From Mycolicibacter heraklionensis (lineage in GTDB: Bacteria; Actinomycetota; Actinomycetes; Mycobacteriales; Mycobacteriaceae), in the NCBI GenBank assembly GCA_001673575.1, contig LZME01000011.1:62001-126000 (forward strand): a DNA stretch of 64,000 nucleotides, written 5' to 3'. Positions within the stretch are counted from its first letter, which is position 1. Every line of letters starts with the position of its first letter. This document shows, piece after piece, positions 44,533 to 54,404 of the stretch. A program made the position numbers and the translations under genes. Under the pieces are notes generated by a model. It worked only from the letters and a program-made list of their open reading frames with translations, had not been told where the DNA came from and did no database searches.

Positions 44533-45474
44533 TCAACCTTTCTGGTCCACCGAGTGTGGCACAGGCGTCCGGTCCAAGTCCGGCTCGAGATAGATGACCA
44601 GCGCCGTGGGCACAGCCGCGCGGATATTGGCTTCGGCGGCATCGATGGTGGCCGCGACGCCGGGCAGGTCGAGGCTCGGAACCACGGCGATCTTGGCCCC
44701 CACCAGCATCTCGTCCGGGCCCAGATACTGGGTGCGGATGTGGATCAAGCGGGTGACGTTCTCGGTACCCTCCAGCGCCGCACGAATGGCCCGATCCTCG
44801 GCGGCGGTGGCGCCCTCACCGATCAGCAGGCTGTGCATCTCCACCATCAGGAAGACGGCGACCACTCCCAGCAGCGCACTGATGCCCAGGGTTCCCACGC
44901 CGTCCCACACCGGGTTTCCGGTGACCACGCTCAGCCCGACCCCGATCAGCGCCAGTACCAAGCCGATCAGCGCCGCGGTGTCCTCGAGCAGGACCACCGG
45001 CAGCTCGGGGTTGCGCGACGTGCGCAGGAACCGCCACCAGCTGCCGTCGCCCTTGAGCGGGCGCGACTCGCGTATTGCGGTGCGAAAACTGTAGGTCTCC
45101 AAGCCGATAGCCACCAGCAGGATCACAATCGCCACCAGCGGCGAACTCAGCTCGACCGGATGGCGCACCTTCTCGTAGCCCTCGTACAGCGCGAACATCG
45201 AGCCCAGGCTGAACAGCACCAGCGCCACCACGAATGACCAGAAGTAGCGGCTGCGGCCGTGCCCGAAGGGATGCAGCGCGTCGGGCGCCTTGGCGGCGGC
45301 GCGCTGGCCGAACAGCAGCAGCGCCTGGTTGGAGGTGTCGACCACCGAGTGCACTGCCTCGGCGAGCATGGCGGCGCTACCGGTGATCAGGTAACCGGTG
45401 AACTTCGCCACCGCGATCCCGCCGTTGGCCGCCAAGGCCGCGACGATGGCCTTGGTACTACCCGAGGACGACAC
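44533..45474 (-). CDS. Cation diffusion facilitator (CDF) metal transporter
   Basis: A 313-residue CDF protein. Site-A ligands appear in AEAVH42SVVD46 and in LLEDTAALIGLVLALIG, with HPFGHGRSRYFW between helices. Six membrane helices are followed by a cytoplasmic C-terminal domain (IHIRTQYLGPDEMLVGAKIAV). It exports Zn2+, Fe2+, Mn2+ or Co2+ by proton antiport; the exact metal is not predictable. The GTG start directly abuts the manA stop, and its own stop touches the Csb1-like gene, so all three are likely one transcript. Confidence 0.92.
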   Translation of the reverse strand: MSSSGSTKAIVAALAANGGIAVAKFTGYLITGSAAMLAEAVHSVVDTSNQALLLFGQRAAAKAPDALHPFGHGRSRYFWSFVVALVLFSLGSMFALYEGYEKVRHPVELSSPLVAIVILLVAIGLETYSFRTAIRESRPLKGDGSWWRFLRTSRNPELPVVLLEDTAALIGLVLALIGVGLSVVTGNPVWDGVGTLGISALLGVVAVFLMVEMHSLLIGEGATAAEDRAIRAALEGTENVTRLIHIRTQYLGPDEMLVGAKIAVVPSLDLPGVAATIDAAEANIRAAVPTALVIYLEPDLDRTPVPHSVDQKG

Positions 45475-46728
45475 TCACAGTCCTATCGTCGCCCGGAACA
45501 GGGCGGCTGGCTTCTGGGCGAGCAGCCGGATCGGCCCGTCGTCGCAGGGCACCCAGGCCGACTCGCCTCGGTGCAGCGTCAGCGTCTTGGACTTGGCGTG
45601 CACGGTGATTGAGCCCTCGGTGCACAGCAGTATCTGCGGACCGTCGTGGCGTGCCGGCGCGTCCACCTCGTGGCCCAGGTGGACGCCGTCGAGCGTGAGT
45701 CGCGACAGCGCGAATTCCTCGGCAGGCGTCTGGTAGACCACCTCGAGTCCCTCGGTATAGGTGGCCGGCCGCAGCGCCTCCTCGGTGGTGGGGGTGAAAT
45801 CCAGCACCCGCAGCAACTCGGGGACGTCAACGTGCTTGGGGGTCAGCCCGCCACGCAGCACGTTGTCGGAGTTGGCCATCACCTCCAGACCTACCCCATG
45901 GAGGTAGGTGTGCAGGTTTCCGGCCGATACGAAGATGGCCTCACCCGGTGCCAGGCTGATCCGGTTGAGCAGCAGCGAAGCCAGGACACCGGCATCCCCG
46001 GGATACCGCTCCCCCAGCTCGAGGACCGTCTTGGCCTCGGCAGAGAACTCGCCGGCCTCAGAACTGAGGTACTGGATGGCCCCTTCCAGCACGGCGGGCA
46101 CCAACACGTCCAGATCGGGTTGGGGCGCCGTGATCCAGGTGGTGAACAGCGCCCGCAGTCCATCGGCGTCGGACGGCACATCGGACTGACCGTTGCCGGA
46201 CTGGCCGCCGAGCAGGTCGATGAACGGGTCCAGGTCGGATACTGCCAGCGCCCTCAGCAGCTCGATGGTGCGCGCCACCGGCCGGAAGCCCGCCAGCGCC
46301 TCGAACGGCTGCAGCGCCACCAACAGTTCTGGCTTGTGACTGGTGTCGCGGTAGTTGCGGATCGGCGAGGACACCGGGACTCCGAGCCGCTCCTCGCGCT
46401 CGTAGCCCTCGATCGCCTGCATGGCACTGGGGTGGGCCTGCAGCGACAGCGGCTCGTCGGCGGCCAGCACCTTGACCAGAAACGGCAGCCGGTCCCCGAA
46501 GCGCGCCTGAGCCACCGGGCCCAGCTGGCCCTCCGGGTCGTGGGTCAAAACGTTGAGCAACGACACCTCGCCGGTGTCGGTCTCCAGGCAGGCCGGATCC
46601 CCCGGATGTGCCCCCAGCCAGAGTTCGGCCTCGGGATGCGCCGCCGGAACCGGCCGGCCGGTGAACTCGGCGATAGCGGTCCTCGAGCCCCAGGCGTAGG
46701 TCCGTATCGCACCGCGTAGTTGTTCCAC
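45475..46728 (-). CDS. manA: Mannose-6-phosphate isomerase, class I
   Basis: A 417-residue type I phosphomannose isomerase linking fructose-6-phosphate and mannose-6-phosphate, the entry to GDP-mannose for LAM, PIM and mannosylated proteins. Zinc ligands and active-site motifs are QAHPS, HKPEL, GNLHTYLHG and RGGLTPKHVD. The GTG at 46728 gives VEQLRGAIRTYAWGS, matching the M. tuberculosis start; the frame extends upstream into the TobH-like gene. It follows that gene by 8 bp. Confidence 0.94.
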   Translation of the reverse strand: MEQLRGAIRTYAWGSRTAIAEFTGRPVPAAHPEAELWLGAHPGDPACLETDTGEVSLLNVLTHDPEGQLGPVAQARFGDRLPFLVKVLAADEPLSLQAHPSAMQAIEGYEREERLGVPVSSPIRNYRDTSHKPELLVALQPFEALAGFRPVARTIELLRALAVSDLDPFIDLLGGQSGNGQSDVPSDADGLRALFTTWITAPQPDLDVLVPAVLEGAIQYLSSEAGEFSAEAKTVLELGERYPGDAGVLASLLLNRISLAPGEAIFVSAGNLHTYLHGVGLEVMANSDNVLRGGLTPKHVDVPELLRVLDFTPTTEEALRPATYTEGLEVVYQTPAEEFALSRLTLDGVHLGHEVDAPARHDGPQILLCTEGSITVHAKSKTLTLHRGESAWVPCDDGPIRLLAQKPAALFRATIGL

Positions 46729-46736
46729 TGTTCCCG

Positions 46737-47864
46737 TCAACCCCGCAAAAGTCTCACGTAGGCGGCGGCCATCTCCAACCGCACAGCCAACACCGCAAGC
46801 TGCTCTTCGGCCCGCGCCGGGCCGCTCGGCGACAATGCCTCCGTTGGGCTTGCGGTTTCCTCCGAGGCCCCCGGTGCCACCGGCACATCCCCGGCTGCGA
46901 TCAGGTCCACATCGTGCAGGCCGTTGATGCGGGCCGCCACCACCGTGCGTTCGGCGGCCAGCGTCAGGGCCAGTACCCACAGCCGGTCGGCGGCCGGGCC
47001 GTCGATCTGCTCGTCGTGAAAGATGTCGGCGACATCGCGGCCACCGGCGGACTGTGCCCGCAGCACACTCACCGCGTCGGCCAACCCGGTCGCCGCCACT
47101 GTGGTCCGACCGATCCGCAGCATCGCCGCGCTGCCGTGCCGCGCCAACGCCAGGGTCGCCGCGCAGTCACCGGCCAACGCGACGTCGCGGCCGACGATGC
47201 GGTCCGCCAGCATCTTCGCCGGGTTGGTGAACAGCTCACGCGCGGCACTGTCGCGCAGCGCCTCGGCGTCGAGCTCGTCGGCCAGCGCCCCCAAGTCGGT
47301 CGGTGCGGCCGCGCCCTCCAGGGCGTCGAGGATGGCCAACCCGGCGGCCAGGTAGCGCGGCAGGCCGAACTCCGCCGAGACAGCGATTCGCGGTTCCAGC
47401 ACGGCGACGCGGCCGGCGGTAGCGTCACGCAGTGGCCCCTCGTAGGGCGCGACCACCACGACCCGCGCGCCGCGACGTACCCCGGCCGCGGCCGCGGCGA
47501 CCAGCGCCGGGTCACCCGGGTCGTCGCCCGCGACAATCAGAACGTCCAGCGATCCGATCCAGGACGGGACCTCGGCCGCCAGCACCAGCGGTGCGCGCGC
47601 CGAATCGCCGCGGACGGCGTTAAGCAGGCTCCCGGCCGTGGCCGCGGTACCGCGGGTGGACAGCCAGATGATCGTCCGCGGCGGGTAGTCACGGCTCTCG
47701 CTGCGGACGGCGTCCAAGGCCCCCTCATCGACCGTCGCGGCGGTAGCGCGGACCTGCGCGCCGGCCATCGATGCGGCCCACAGTGCGCCGTCGCGGTCAG
47801 CCGCCAGCAGGGCCTCGGTGTCATCGAGGTCGACGGTGGAGAAGGAGCCGGAGAACGCGGTCAC
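46737..47864 (-). CDS. Conserved protein with SIS-like fold (Rv3256c, TobH-like)
   Basis: A 375-residue Ala-rich soluble protein between pmmA and manA, as in M. tuberculosis Rv3256c. Segments such as SLDVLIVAGDDPGDPALVAAAAAGVRRGARVVVVAP resemble the first half of a SIS (sugar isomerase) domain, and a second similar half follows (GRDVALAGDCAATLALARHG). Annotated homologues are often named TobH. The GTG start overlaps the pmmA stop (GTGA). A sugar-phosphate isomerase role in mannose metabolism is inferred from context. Confidence 0.8.
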   Translation of the reverse strand: MTAFSGSFSTVDLDDTEALLAADRDGALWAASMAGAQVRATAATVDEGALDAVRSESRDYPPRTIIWLSTRGTAATAGSLLNAVRGDSARAPLVLAAEVPSWIGSLDVLIVAGDDPGDPALVAAAAAGVRRGARVVVVAPYEGPLRDATAGRVAVLEPRIAVSAEFGLPRYLAAGLAILDALEGAAAPTDLGALADELDAEALRDSAARELFTNPAKMLADRIVGRDVALAGDCAATLALARHGSAAMLRIGRTTVAATGLADAVSVLRAQSAGGRDVADIFHDEQIDGPAADRLWVLALTLAAERTVVAARINGLHDVDLIAAGDVPVAPGASEETASPTEALSPSGPARAEEQLAVLAVRLEMAAAYVRLLRG

Positions 47865-49267
47865 GGACGCGACTTCTCCGCGGCGGTTACGGTCTCGATC
47901 TGCGCGGCGACCCGGGCCACCACCGCGTCCACCGCGGCGGCGTCGGGCGCCTCGACGTTGAGCCGCAGCAGCGGCTCGGTGTTGGAGCTGCGCAGGTTGA
48001 ACCAGCTGCCCGAACCCAGGTCGACGGTCACGCCGTCGAGGTGGTCCACCGACGACACCTGGTCACCGAAAGACCCGACCACCGCATCCACGCAGGCCTG
48101 CGCGTCGGCGACCGTGAAGTTGATCTCACCGGATGCCGCGTAGCGCTGGTAGTCGGCGGTCAGCTCCGACAGCGGCCGCTGTTGTTCACCGAGCGCGGCC
48201 AGTACGTGCAGGGCGGCCAGCATGCCCGAGTCGGCGCCCCAGAAATCCCGGAAGTAGTAGTGCGCCGAGTGCTCCCCGCCGAAGATTGCCCCGGTCTCGG
48301 CCATCAGCGCCTTGATGTAGGAGTGCCCGACGCGCGACCGCAGCGGTGTGCCGCCGCGCTCGGCGACCAGTTCCGGCACCGCATGCGAGGTGATCAGGTT
48401 GTGAATCACCGTCGCACCGGGCTCGCGGGCCAATTCGCGGGCCGCCACCAGGCCGGTCACCGCCGACGGCGAGACCGGCTCACCGCGCTCGTCGACCACG
48501 AAGCAGCGGTCGGCATCACCGTCGAAGGCCAGGCCGATATCGGCGCCTTGCTCGCGTACGAATGCCTGCAGATCCACCAGGTTTGCCGGATCCAGCGGGT
48601 TGGCCTCGTGGTTGGGGAAGTTGCCGTCCAGCTCGAAATACAGCGGCAGCAGCGTGATCGCGCCGACCGATCCGAACACCGCCGGTGCGGTGTGGCCTGC
48701 CATGCCGTTGCCGGCGTCGACGGCCACGCGCAGCGGCCGCAGGCCGGAGATGTCGACCAGGGAGTGCAGGAATGCCGCATAGTCGGCCAGCACGTCGCGG
48801 TCGGTGATGCTGCCGCGCGATCCTTGGCCGTCGCCGGCCGGGTCGACCCCGGCGATCAGCTCATCGCGGATCCGGCCCAGGCCGGTGTCGGCGCCCACCG
48901 GCTTGGCACCGGCGCGGCAGAGCTTGATGCCGTTGTAGGCGGCCGGGTTGTGGCTGGCGGTGAACATCGCACCCGGGCAGTCCAGCGCCCCGGAGGCGAA
49001 ATAGAGCTGGTCGGTCGACGCCAGCCCGATCCGGACCACATCCAGGCCGCGGGCAACCACGCCCTCGGCGAACGCCGCAGACAGCAGTGGCGAACTGTCC
49101 CGCATGTCGTGGCCGATCACCACCTGGCGGGCGCCTTCCTCGGCCATCAGCCGGGCAAACGAGGACCCGACCTCGGTGACGAGGGTTTCATCGATCTCCG
49201 AACCGACCAGGCCGCGTACGTCGTACGCCTTGATCACACGGTGGACAGCCGCAGCGGGCCGAGACAT
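47861..49267 (-). CDS. pmmA: Phosphomannomutase/phosphoglucomutase
   Basis: A 468-residue alpha-D-phosphohexomutase that converts mannose-6-phosphate to mannose-1-phosphate. The phosphoserine loop is TASHNP, the metal loop FDGDADRC, the sugar-binding loop GEHSAHYYF and the phosphate-binding loop RSSNTEP. The ATG at 49267 gives MSRPAAAVHRVIKAYDVRG. It belongs to the DUF3499-pmmA-TobH-manA cluster and feeds the guanylyltransferase ManB at 54.4 kb. Confidence 0.94.
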   Translation of the reverse strand: MSRPAAAVHRVIKAYDVRGLVGSEIDETLVTEVGSSFARLMAEEGARQVVIGHDMRDSSPLLSAAFAEGVVARGLDVVRIGLASTDQLYFASGALDCPGAMFTASHNPAAYNGIKLCRAGAKPVGADTGLGRIRDELIAGVDPAGDGQGSRGSITDRDVLADYAAFLHSLVDISGLRPLRVAVDAGNGMAGHTAPAVFGSVGAITLLPLYFELDGNFPNHEANPLDPANLVDLQAFVREQGADIGLAFDGDADRCFVVDERGEPVSPSAVTGLVAARELAREPGATVIHNLITSHAVPELVAERGGTPLRSRVGHSYIKALMAETGAIFGGEHSAHYYFRDFWGADSGMLAALHVLAALGEQQRPLSELTADYQRYAASGEINFTVADAQACVDAVVGSFGDQVSSVDHLDGVTVDLGSGSWFNLRSSNTEPLLRLNVEAPDAAAVDAVVARVAAQIETVTAAEKSRP

Positions 49268-49325
49268 GGACAGGGCTCCTGACGCAGTGGACTCTTGACG
49301 CTCAAGCCTAGCCCGGAACCCGCGA

Positions 49326-49766
49326 TCAGTCCGAAGGGTCTGGCAACACACGCAGGTGGCCACGGCGTCGACCATTGGTCTTGCCGGGCGGACCGGGCGG
49401 TGCCAGCACACCACCACCGGGTCCGGCGGTGGGCGCTCCGCGGGTCGGGGCGTCGACCGGATTGGCCTGTGGGTACCACCCGTTGGCCGGGGCAGCCCGC
49501 CCGGATTCGCGCTCACGAACCGCCTCGGCAAGGGCGATCAGGTCATCCTCTTCAGGCGAAACCCAGGGGCCGGGGTGGCGGACCAGTTCCCAACCGCGTG
49601 GGGCGGTGATCCGGCCCGCATGGTTGAAGCACAGGTCCCAGGAATGCGGCTCAGCGGCAGTCGCCAGCGGGCCGACCACGGCGGTGGAGTCCGAGTAGAC
49701 GAACGTCAGCGTCGCCACCGCATAGTGCGGACACCCTGGCCGGCAGCAACGACGAGGAACGTTCAC
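49326..49766 (-). CDS. DUF3499 protein (Rv3258c-like)
   Basis: A 146-residue actinobacterial protein starting VNVPRRCCRPGCPHYAVATLTFVYSDST (given in part), with Cys and His clusters (CCRPGC, CFNHAG) that look like a small zinc-binding fold. The C-terminal ~45 residues are Pro/Gly-rich and disordered. The GTG at 49766 matches the conserved start. Position before pmmA is conserved with M. tuberculosis. Function unknown. Confidence 0.85.
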   Translation of the reverse strand: MNVPRRCCRPGCPHYAVATLTFVYSDSTAVVGPLATAAEPHSWDLCFNHAGRITAPRGWELVRHPGPWVSPEEDDLIALAEAVRERESGRAAPANGWYPQANPVDAPTRGAPTAGPGGGVLAPPGPPGKTNGRRRGHLRVLPDPSD

Positions 49767-49856
49767 GCCCGTGAGGCTATCGTGGCCGCTCGCCCCCGCA
49801 GCGCCGGACACGCGCAAGGCGCCGGCACCCTATGCACAACCGTTACCATCTTCTGC

Positions 49857-50312
49857 GTGATCGCCACGCGTCGCCGCTGGCGCGGCCGCGAAACCCGCGG
49901 GCCGCTGTTGCCGCCCACTGTGCCGGGATGGCGCACCCGCGCCGAACGGTTCGATATGGCCGTGCTGGAGGCCTACGAGCCCATCGAACAACGCTGGAAG
50001 CAACGGCTGACGGCGCTGGACGTCGCCGTCGATGAGATCCCGCGGATCGCCGCCAAGGATCCCGACAGTGTGCAGTGGCCCCCGGAGGTGGTCGCGGACG
50101 GGCCGATACCGCTGGCCCGGTTGATTCCGGCCGGGGTGGATGTTCGGGGAAATCCGACACGCGCCCGAATCTTGCTGTTCCGCAAGCCGATCGAGCAACG
50201 CGCAAACGACAGCACAGAACTCGGCGATTTATTGCACGAGATTCTGGTGGCCCAAGTCGCCACCTACCTGGATGTCGAGCCCACCGTCATCGACCCGACG
50301 ATCGACGACTAG
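49857..50312 (+). CDS. Zincin-like metallopeptidase family protein (Rv3259-like), degenerate site
   Basis: A 151-residue protein with a C-terminal segment LGDLLHEILVAQVATYLDVEP where a zincin HExxH helix would be. The second His is missing (HEILVAQ), so proteolysis is doubtful. The block RRWRGRETRGPLLPPTVPGWRTRAERFD near the start is conserved with Rv3259. A GTG at 49857 fits the family length. It is convergent with whiB2, with only 8 bp between the stop codons. Confidence 0.78.
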   Translation: MIATRRRWRGRETRGPLLPPTVPGWRTRAERFDMAVLEAYEPIEQRWKQRLTALDVAVDEIPRIAAKDPDSVQWPPEVVADGPIPLARLIPAGVDVRGNPTRARILLFRKPIEQRANDSTELGDLLHEILVAQVATYLDVEPTVIDPTIDD

Positions 50313-50320
50313 TCCCTAGC

Positions 50321-50716
50321 TCAGATGATGCCGCGCTTGAGGCGGCGGCGCTCACGCTCGGAAAGTCCACCCCAGATACCGAAGCGCTCGTCGTGAGCCA
50401 AGGCGTATTCCAGGCACTCGCTGCGAACCGAGCAACGCTGGCAGATCTTCTTGGCCTCCCGAGTCGAGCCGCCCTTCTCCGGGAAGAACGCCTCGGGGTC
50501 GGTCTGCGAGCACAGGGCGCGGTCCTGCCACTGCTCATTGGTGGCGGTCGCGGGGTCGAACGGGTCGAACTCGTCGTAGTCCTCGGGCGCGGGAACCAGA
50601 CTCAGATGTGGTCGACTGGGCATCGCCTCCAGCCCGCTCGGCCCAGCCATTTCAGCCATTTCGGCACCGGCGTGCGGTGCTCCCCCCATCACGCCCCAAA
50701 GGTGCTCATAGGACAT
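50321..50716 (-). CDS. whiB2: Iron-sulfur transcription factor WhiB2 (WhmD)
   Basis: A 131-residue WhiB protein with four cluster cysteines, C69, C92, C95 and C101, the GIWGG turn and a basic C-terminal AT-hook-like RERRRLKRGII. It is needed for septation and cell division. The ATG at 50716 follows GAGGAGG and gives MSYEHLWGVMGG, the start form known from WhmD of M. smegmatis. A long divergent region separates it from fbiA. Confidence 0.95.
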   Translation of the reverse strand: MSYEHLWGVMGGAPHAGAEMAEMAGPSGLEAMPSRPHLSLVPAPEDYDEFDPFDPATATNEQWQDRALCSQTDPEAFFPEKGGSTREAKKICQRCSVRSECLEYALAHDERFGIWGGLSERERRRLKRGII

Positions 50717-51063
50717 GCTCCGCCTCCTCACCTGTAGCGCGATCCTGATATGTCGGCCGAATCGGAAGATATTGACCATCCCGATTCGAACGTGTGATCG
50801 AATCTCGGTCTGCGACACCGAAATCGGCTGGCCAACCGGGAAATGACACTAGTGTGATTAGACACGGGTTGATCAGCCCGGTCAAGCTGATTGGCCAAAT
50901 TCCTTACCATCCCGTGATCGATTTCCAACGTGTCCGAGACCGGCGAGTCCGTGTCATCTACCCCACACCCGTCCCTCGGCGTGTCTTACCGCGCCCCCCG
51001 ATACAGCGACGACACCGGTCCGCCACACCGGCCGCAGCGGCGCCAAAGGTACTGTCGTGCGCT
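50717..51063. other. whiB2-fbiA divergent promoter region
   Basis: 347 bp without a convincing gene. It contains the 10-bp palindrome ACACTAGTGT (50846-50855) about 130 bp before whiB2 and a relatively AT-rich stretch at 50740-50930, both consistent with regulatory DNA. MtrA and WhiB2 itself are the regulators to consider, from knowledge of whiB2 control in other mycobacteria. Confidence 0.5.
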
Positions 51064-52077
51064 GTGAAGGTCACCGTTCTCGTCGGGGGGGTCGGCGGCG
51101 CCCGGTTCCTGCTCGGCGTCCAGAAACTACTGGGTCTGGGCCAATTCGCCGAATCCCCAGCTGACCACGGGGCCGACGCACACGAACTGACCGCGGTCGT
51201 CAACGTCGGCGATGATGCCTGGATGCACGGGGTGCGCATCTGCCCCGACCTGGACACCTGCATGTACACCCTGGGCGGCGGCGTGGATGCCGAGCGCGGC
51301 TGGGGTCACCGCGACGAAACCTGGCATGCCATGGAGGAGTTGGCCCACTACGGGATGCAGCCGGACTGGTTCGGCCTCGGCGACCGCGACCTGGCCACCC
51401 ACCTGGTCCGCACCCAGTCGCTGCGCGCCGGTTATCCGCTGACTGAGGTGACCTCGGCGCTATGCGAGCGCTGGCAGCCGGGAGCGCGACTGCTGCCGGT
51501 CACCAACGACAGCAGCGAAACCCACGTCGTCATCACCGATCCAACCGACGACACCCAGCGCGCGATTCACTTCCAGGAGTGGTGGGTGCGCTACCGCGCC
51601 CAGGTTCCCACCCACGGGTTCGGCTTCGTGGGCGCAGAGAAGGCCACGGCCACACCCGAAGTCGTCGACGCCATCACCGGCGCCGACATCGTGCTGCTGG
51701 CCCCCTCCAATCCGGTGGTCAGCATCGGCGCCATCCTGGCGGTTCCGGGTGTCCGCGCGGCGCTGCGCTCCACTGCGGCACCGGTCGTCGGCTACTCCCC
51801 GATCATCGCTGGAAAGCCGTTGCGCGGCATGGCCGACGTCTGCTTGAGCGTGATCGGACTGGATTCGACCTCCCGGGCCGTCGGCGAGCACTACGGTGCC
51901 CGCAGCGGAACCGGGATCCTGGACTACTGGCTGGTGCACGAGGGCGAGTCCCTCGACACCCCTGATGGCCCCGACATCGCCGGCGTGACCGTCCGCGCCG
52001 CCCCGCTGCTGATGACCGATCCGGCGGCCACCGCCGAAATGGTCCGCACCGGACTGGATCTCGCGGGAGTGCGATGA
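51064..52077 (+). CDS. fbiA: 2-phospho-L-lactate transferase (phosphoenolpyruvate:FO transferase)
   Basis: A 337-residue CofD-family enzyme of coenzyme F420 synthesis that transfers a phospholactyl- or phosphoenolpyruvyl-type group from a GMP-activated donor to FO. The N-terminal [28 protein letters not shown] and [13 protein letters not shown] are family signatures. The GTG at 51064 is the conserved start; the upstream frame lies in the promoter. It overlaps fbiB by 4 bp (ATGA). Confidence 0.95.
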   Translation: MKVTVLVGGVGGARFLLGVQKLLGLGQFAESPADHGADAHELTAVVNVGDDAWMHGVRICPDLDTCMYTLGGGVDAERGWGHRDETWHAMEELAHYGMQPDWFGLGDRDLATHLVRTQSLRAGYPLTEVTSALCERWQPGARLLPVTNDSSETHVVITDPTDDTQRAIHFQEWWVRYRAQVPTHGFGFVGAEKATATPEVVDAITGADIVLLAPSNPVVSIGAILAVPGVRAALRSTAAPVVGYSPIIAGKPLRGMADVCLSVIGLDSTSRAVGEHYGARSGTGILDYWLVHEGESLDTPDGPDIAGVTVRAAPLLMTDPAATAEMVRTGLDLAGVR

Positions 52078-53414
52078 CCGAGCACGGCAGCGCCGCCAAG
52101 GTCGAGATCCTGCCGGTGACTGGCTTGGCCGAATTTCGGCCCGGCGACGATCTCGCGGCCGCGCTGGCCCACGCCGCACCGTGGCTGGCCGACGGGGACA
52201 TCGTGGTCGTCACCAGCAAGGTGGTGTCCAAGTGCGAAGGCCGCATCGTGCCGGCGCCACACGACGCCGAGGCACGTGATGCGCTGCGCCGCCAACTGGT
52301 CGAGGCCGAGGCGGTACGCGTACTGGCCCGCAAGGGCCGTACCTGGATCACCGAGAATCGCCTCGGACTGGTGCAGGCCGCCGCCGGTGTGGACGGCTCC
52401 AACGTCGGCTCCGACGAACTCGCGCTGTTACCTGTCGATCCCGACGGCAGCGCCGCCGCGTTGCGCGCCGGACTGGCCGAGCGTCTAGGCGTCAGCGTGG
52501 CAGTGCTGATCACCGACACCATGGGCCGCGCCTGGCGCAACGGCCAGATCGACGTCGCGATCGGCGCGTCGGGACTGTCCGTGCTCAATGGCTACGCCGG
52601 GTCCGTCGACCGGCACGGCAACGAACTGGTGGTCACCGAGGTCGCCGTCGCTGACGAACTCGCTGCGGCCGCCGACCTGGTCAAGGGCAAGCTCACCGAC
52701 GTCCCGGTGGCGGTGGTGCGTGGTGTCGCCAGCCCCGACAACGGTTCCACCGCAGCCGCGTTGGTGCGTTCCGGCTCCGAGGACCTGTTCTGGCTGGGCA
52801 CCGCGGAGGCCATCGAGGTGGGGCGCGGGCAGGCTCAACTGCTGCGCCGCTCCGTGCGCAACTTCGCCGCGGAACCCGTTCCGGCGCAACTGATCACCGA
52901 CGCCATGGCCGAGGCCCTGACCGCCCCAGCGCCGCATCACACCCGCCCGGTCCGGTTCGTGTGGCTGCAGACCCCGAGCGTGCGCACTCGGCTGCTCGAT
53001 GCCATGGCACAGCAGTGGCGATCCGATCTGACCGGCGACGGTAAAACCCCCGAGGCCATTGAGGCCCGGGTCTCGCGTGGGCAGATCCTTTATGACGCAC
53101 CCGAAGTCGTTATCCCGATCATGGTGCCCGATGGCGCCCACCACTACCCCGACGCCGTCCGCACCGCTGCCGAGCACACCATGTTCACGGTCGCCGTCGG
53201 CGCCGCCGTCCAGGGCCTGTTGGTGGCGCTGGCGGTACGCGGCGTGGGCAGCTGCTGGATCGGTTCGACCATCTTCACCCCCGAGCTGGTCCGCACCGAA
53301 CTGGATCTGCCGCCCGACTGGGAACCCTTGGGCGCCATCGCAATCGGCTACCCCACCGAACCGCCCGAGCCCCGTGCACCGGCCGACGTCGGCGATATGC
53401 TGGTGCGGCGATGA
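52074..53414 (+). CDS. fbiB: F420 gamma-glutamyl ligase fused to a nitroreductase-like FMN domain
   Basis: A 446-residue bifunctional protein. The N-terminal CofE domain (about 1-245) adds glutamates to F420-0 ([30 protein letters not shown]). The C-terminal domain (about 250-446) is nitroreductase-like and binds FMN, reducing dehydro-F420-0 ([22 protein letters not shown]). It overlaps fbiA and the Nudix gene by 4 bp each. Loss of FbiA or FbiB prevents F420 synthesis and nitroimidazole activation in M. tuberculosis. Confidence 0.96.
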   Translation: MTEHGSAAKVEILPVTGLAEFRPGDDLAAALAHAAPWLADGDIVVVTSKVVSKCEGRIVPAPHDAEARDALRRQLVEAEAVRVLARKGRTWITENRLGLVQAAAGVDGSNVGSDELALLPVDPDGSAAALRAGLAERLGVSVAVLITDTMGRAWRNGQIDVAIGASGLSVLNGYAGSVDRHGNELVVTEVAVADELAAAADLVKGKLTDVPVAVVRGVASPDNGSTAAALVRSGSEDLFWLGTAEAIEVGRGQAQLLRRSVRNFAAEPVPAQLITDAMAEALTAPAPHHTRPVRFVWLQTPSVRTRLLDAMAQQWRSDLTGDGKTPEAIEARVSRGQILYDAPEVVIPIMVPDGAHHYPDAVRTAAEHTMFTVAVGAAVQGLLVALAVRGVGSCWIGSTIFTPELVRTELDLPPDWEPLGAIAIGYPTEPPEPRAPADVGDMLVRR

Positions 53415-53944
53415 GTCTGCACGACTCCGCTGTCGCAGCGCTGAGCGCTTGGGCCGCACCCGATTCGGCGCAGGACTCGCTGCGGCATGCGATGCTGGCG
53501 TTTCTGGCTGCCCGCCCCGACGCCTGCCGGCGCGAATGCGTTCCCGGCCACATCACCGCATCTACCCTGGTGCTCGACCACACCGGTGAGCGCGCGCTGC
53601 TCACGCTGCACCCGCGGGTGGGCCGCTGGCTGCAGCTCGGCGGGCACTGCGAGGAGACCGACGCCGACATCGTCGCGGCCGCGCTGCGCGAGGCCACCGA
53701 GGAATCCGGTATCACCGGCCTGCGCCTGGATCCGGCGCTGGCGGCCGTGCACGTGCATCCGGTGACCTGCTCGCTGGGTGTGCCGACCCGGCACCTAGAC
53801 CTGCAGTTCGTGGCGCATGCGCCCGCGGATGCACAGATCGGAATCAGCGACGAGTCGCTTGCCCTGCGCTGGTGGCCGGTGGACGCGCTACCGCCGGATG
53901 CCGACGACGCGCTGGCGCATCTGGTGGCGCGGGCGGTCAGGTAG
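53411..53944 (+). CDS. NUDIX hydrolase
   Basis: A 177-residue Nudix protein. The Nudix box reads [25 protein letters not shown] across overlapping parts, with the expected Gly, Glu and REATEE. The substrate is a nucleoside diphosphate linked to some group X; not predictable. ATGA overlap with fbiB links it to the F420 operon. It occupies the position where M. tuberculosis has the DNA methyltransferase gene Rv3263. Confidence 0.9.
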   Translation: MSLHDSAVAALSAWAAPDSAQDSLRHAMLAFLAARPDACRRECVPGHITASTLVLDHTGERALLTLHPRVGRWLQLGGHCEETDADIVAAALREATEESGITGLRLDPALAAVHVHPVTCSLGVPTRHLDLQFVAHAPADAQIGISDESLALRWWPVDALPPDADDALAHLVARAVR

Positions 53945-53958
53945 CCCTGCCCGCGGGC

Positions 53959-54315
53959 TCATTGGGAGTCGGTGACCCGCGTCCAGGGCTGGCAGTTCTG
54001 CGACTCGAAGGCCTTGACCGTGGCGGGAATGCTCGCGTACATCGGACCGATAGACGTATTCGTCTGGACCACATGGTCCTTGGCCGTATCGGGTGTGCTG
54101 TAGGTGAACCACGAACACATCGACTCTTGCGTCGGTACGTTGTTGATCCATACGCCGAATGCCGAACCCGACCCGCCGGTGTGATACAGGCCAGGGGCGA
54201 TATCGGTGCCGACCTGATAGACGCCGTTACCGGGAATCGGGTCAAGCGGATCGGCAGCTGCCGACGGCGCCATGGCTACCGCTGCCAGGCACGCGACGAG
54301 GACCTTGGTGAACAT
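53959..54315 (-). CDS. Small secreted protein of unknown function
   Basis: A 118-residue protein with a cleavable signal peptide (MFTKVLVACLAAVAMAPSAAA, cut near residue 21). The mature part is about 97 residues, with GVYQVGTDIAPGLYHTGGSG and two cysteines that could form a disulfide. The repeated xxPGxY(x)T pattern is found in small mycobacterial exported proteins. It is convergent with the Nudix gene. Role unknown. Confidence 0.8.
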   Translation of the reverse strand: MFTKVLVACLAAVAMAPSAAADPLDPIPGNGVYQVGTDIAPGLYHTGGSGSAFGVWINNVPTQESMCSWFTYSTPDTAKDHVVQTNTSIGPMYASIPATVKAFESQNCQPWTRVTDSQ

Positions 54316-54404
54316 GACTACGACTATCCACCGTTGACTCTGCGTCTATGGCGGAAAAGTGCGAGAAGGGTGCGCCCTGAGCGCAGAGTCAGCCGGGAAC
54401 CGGC

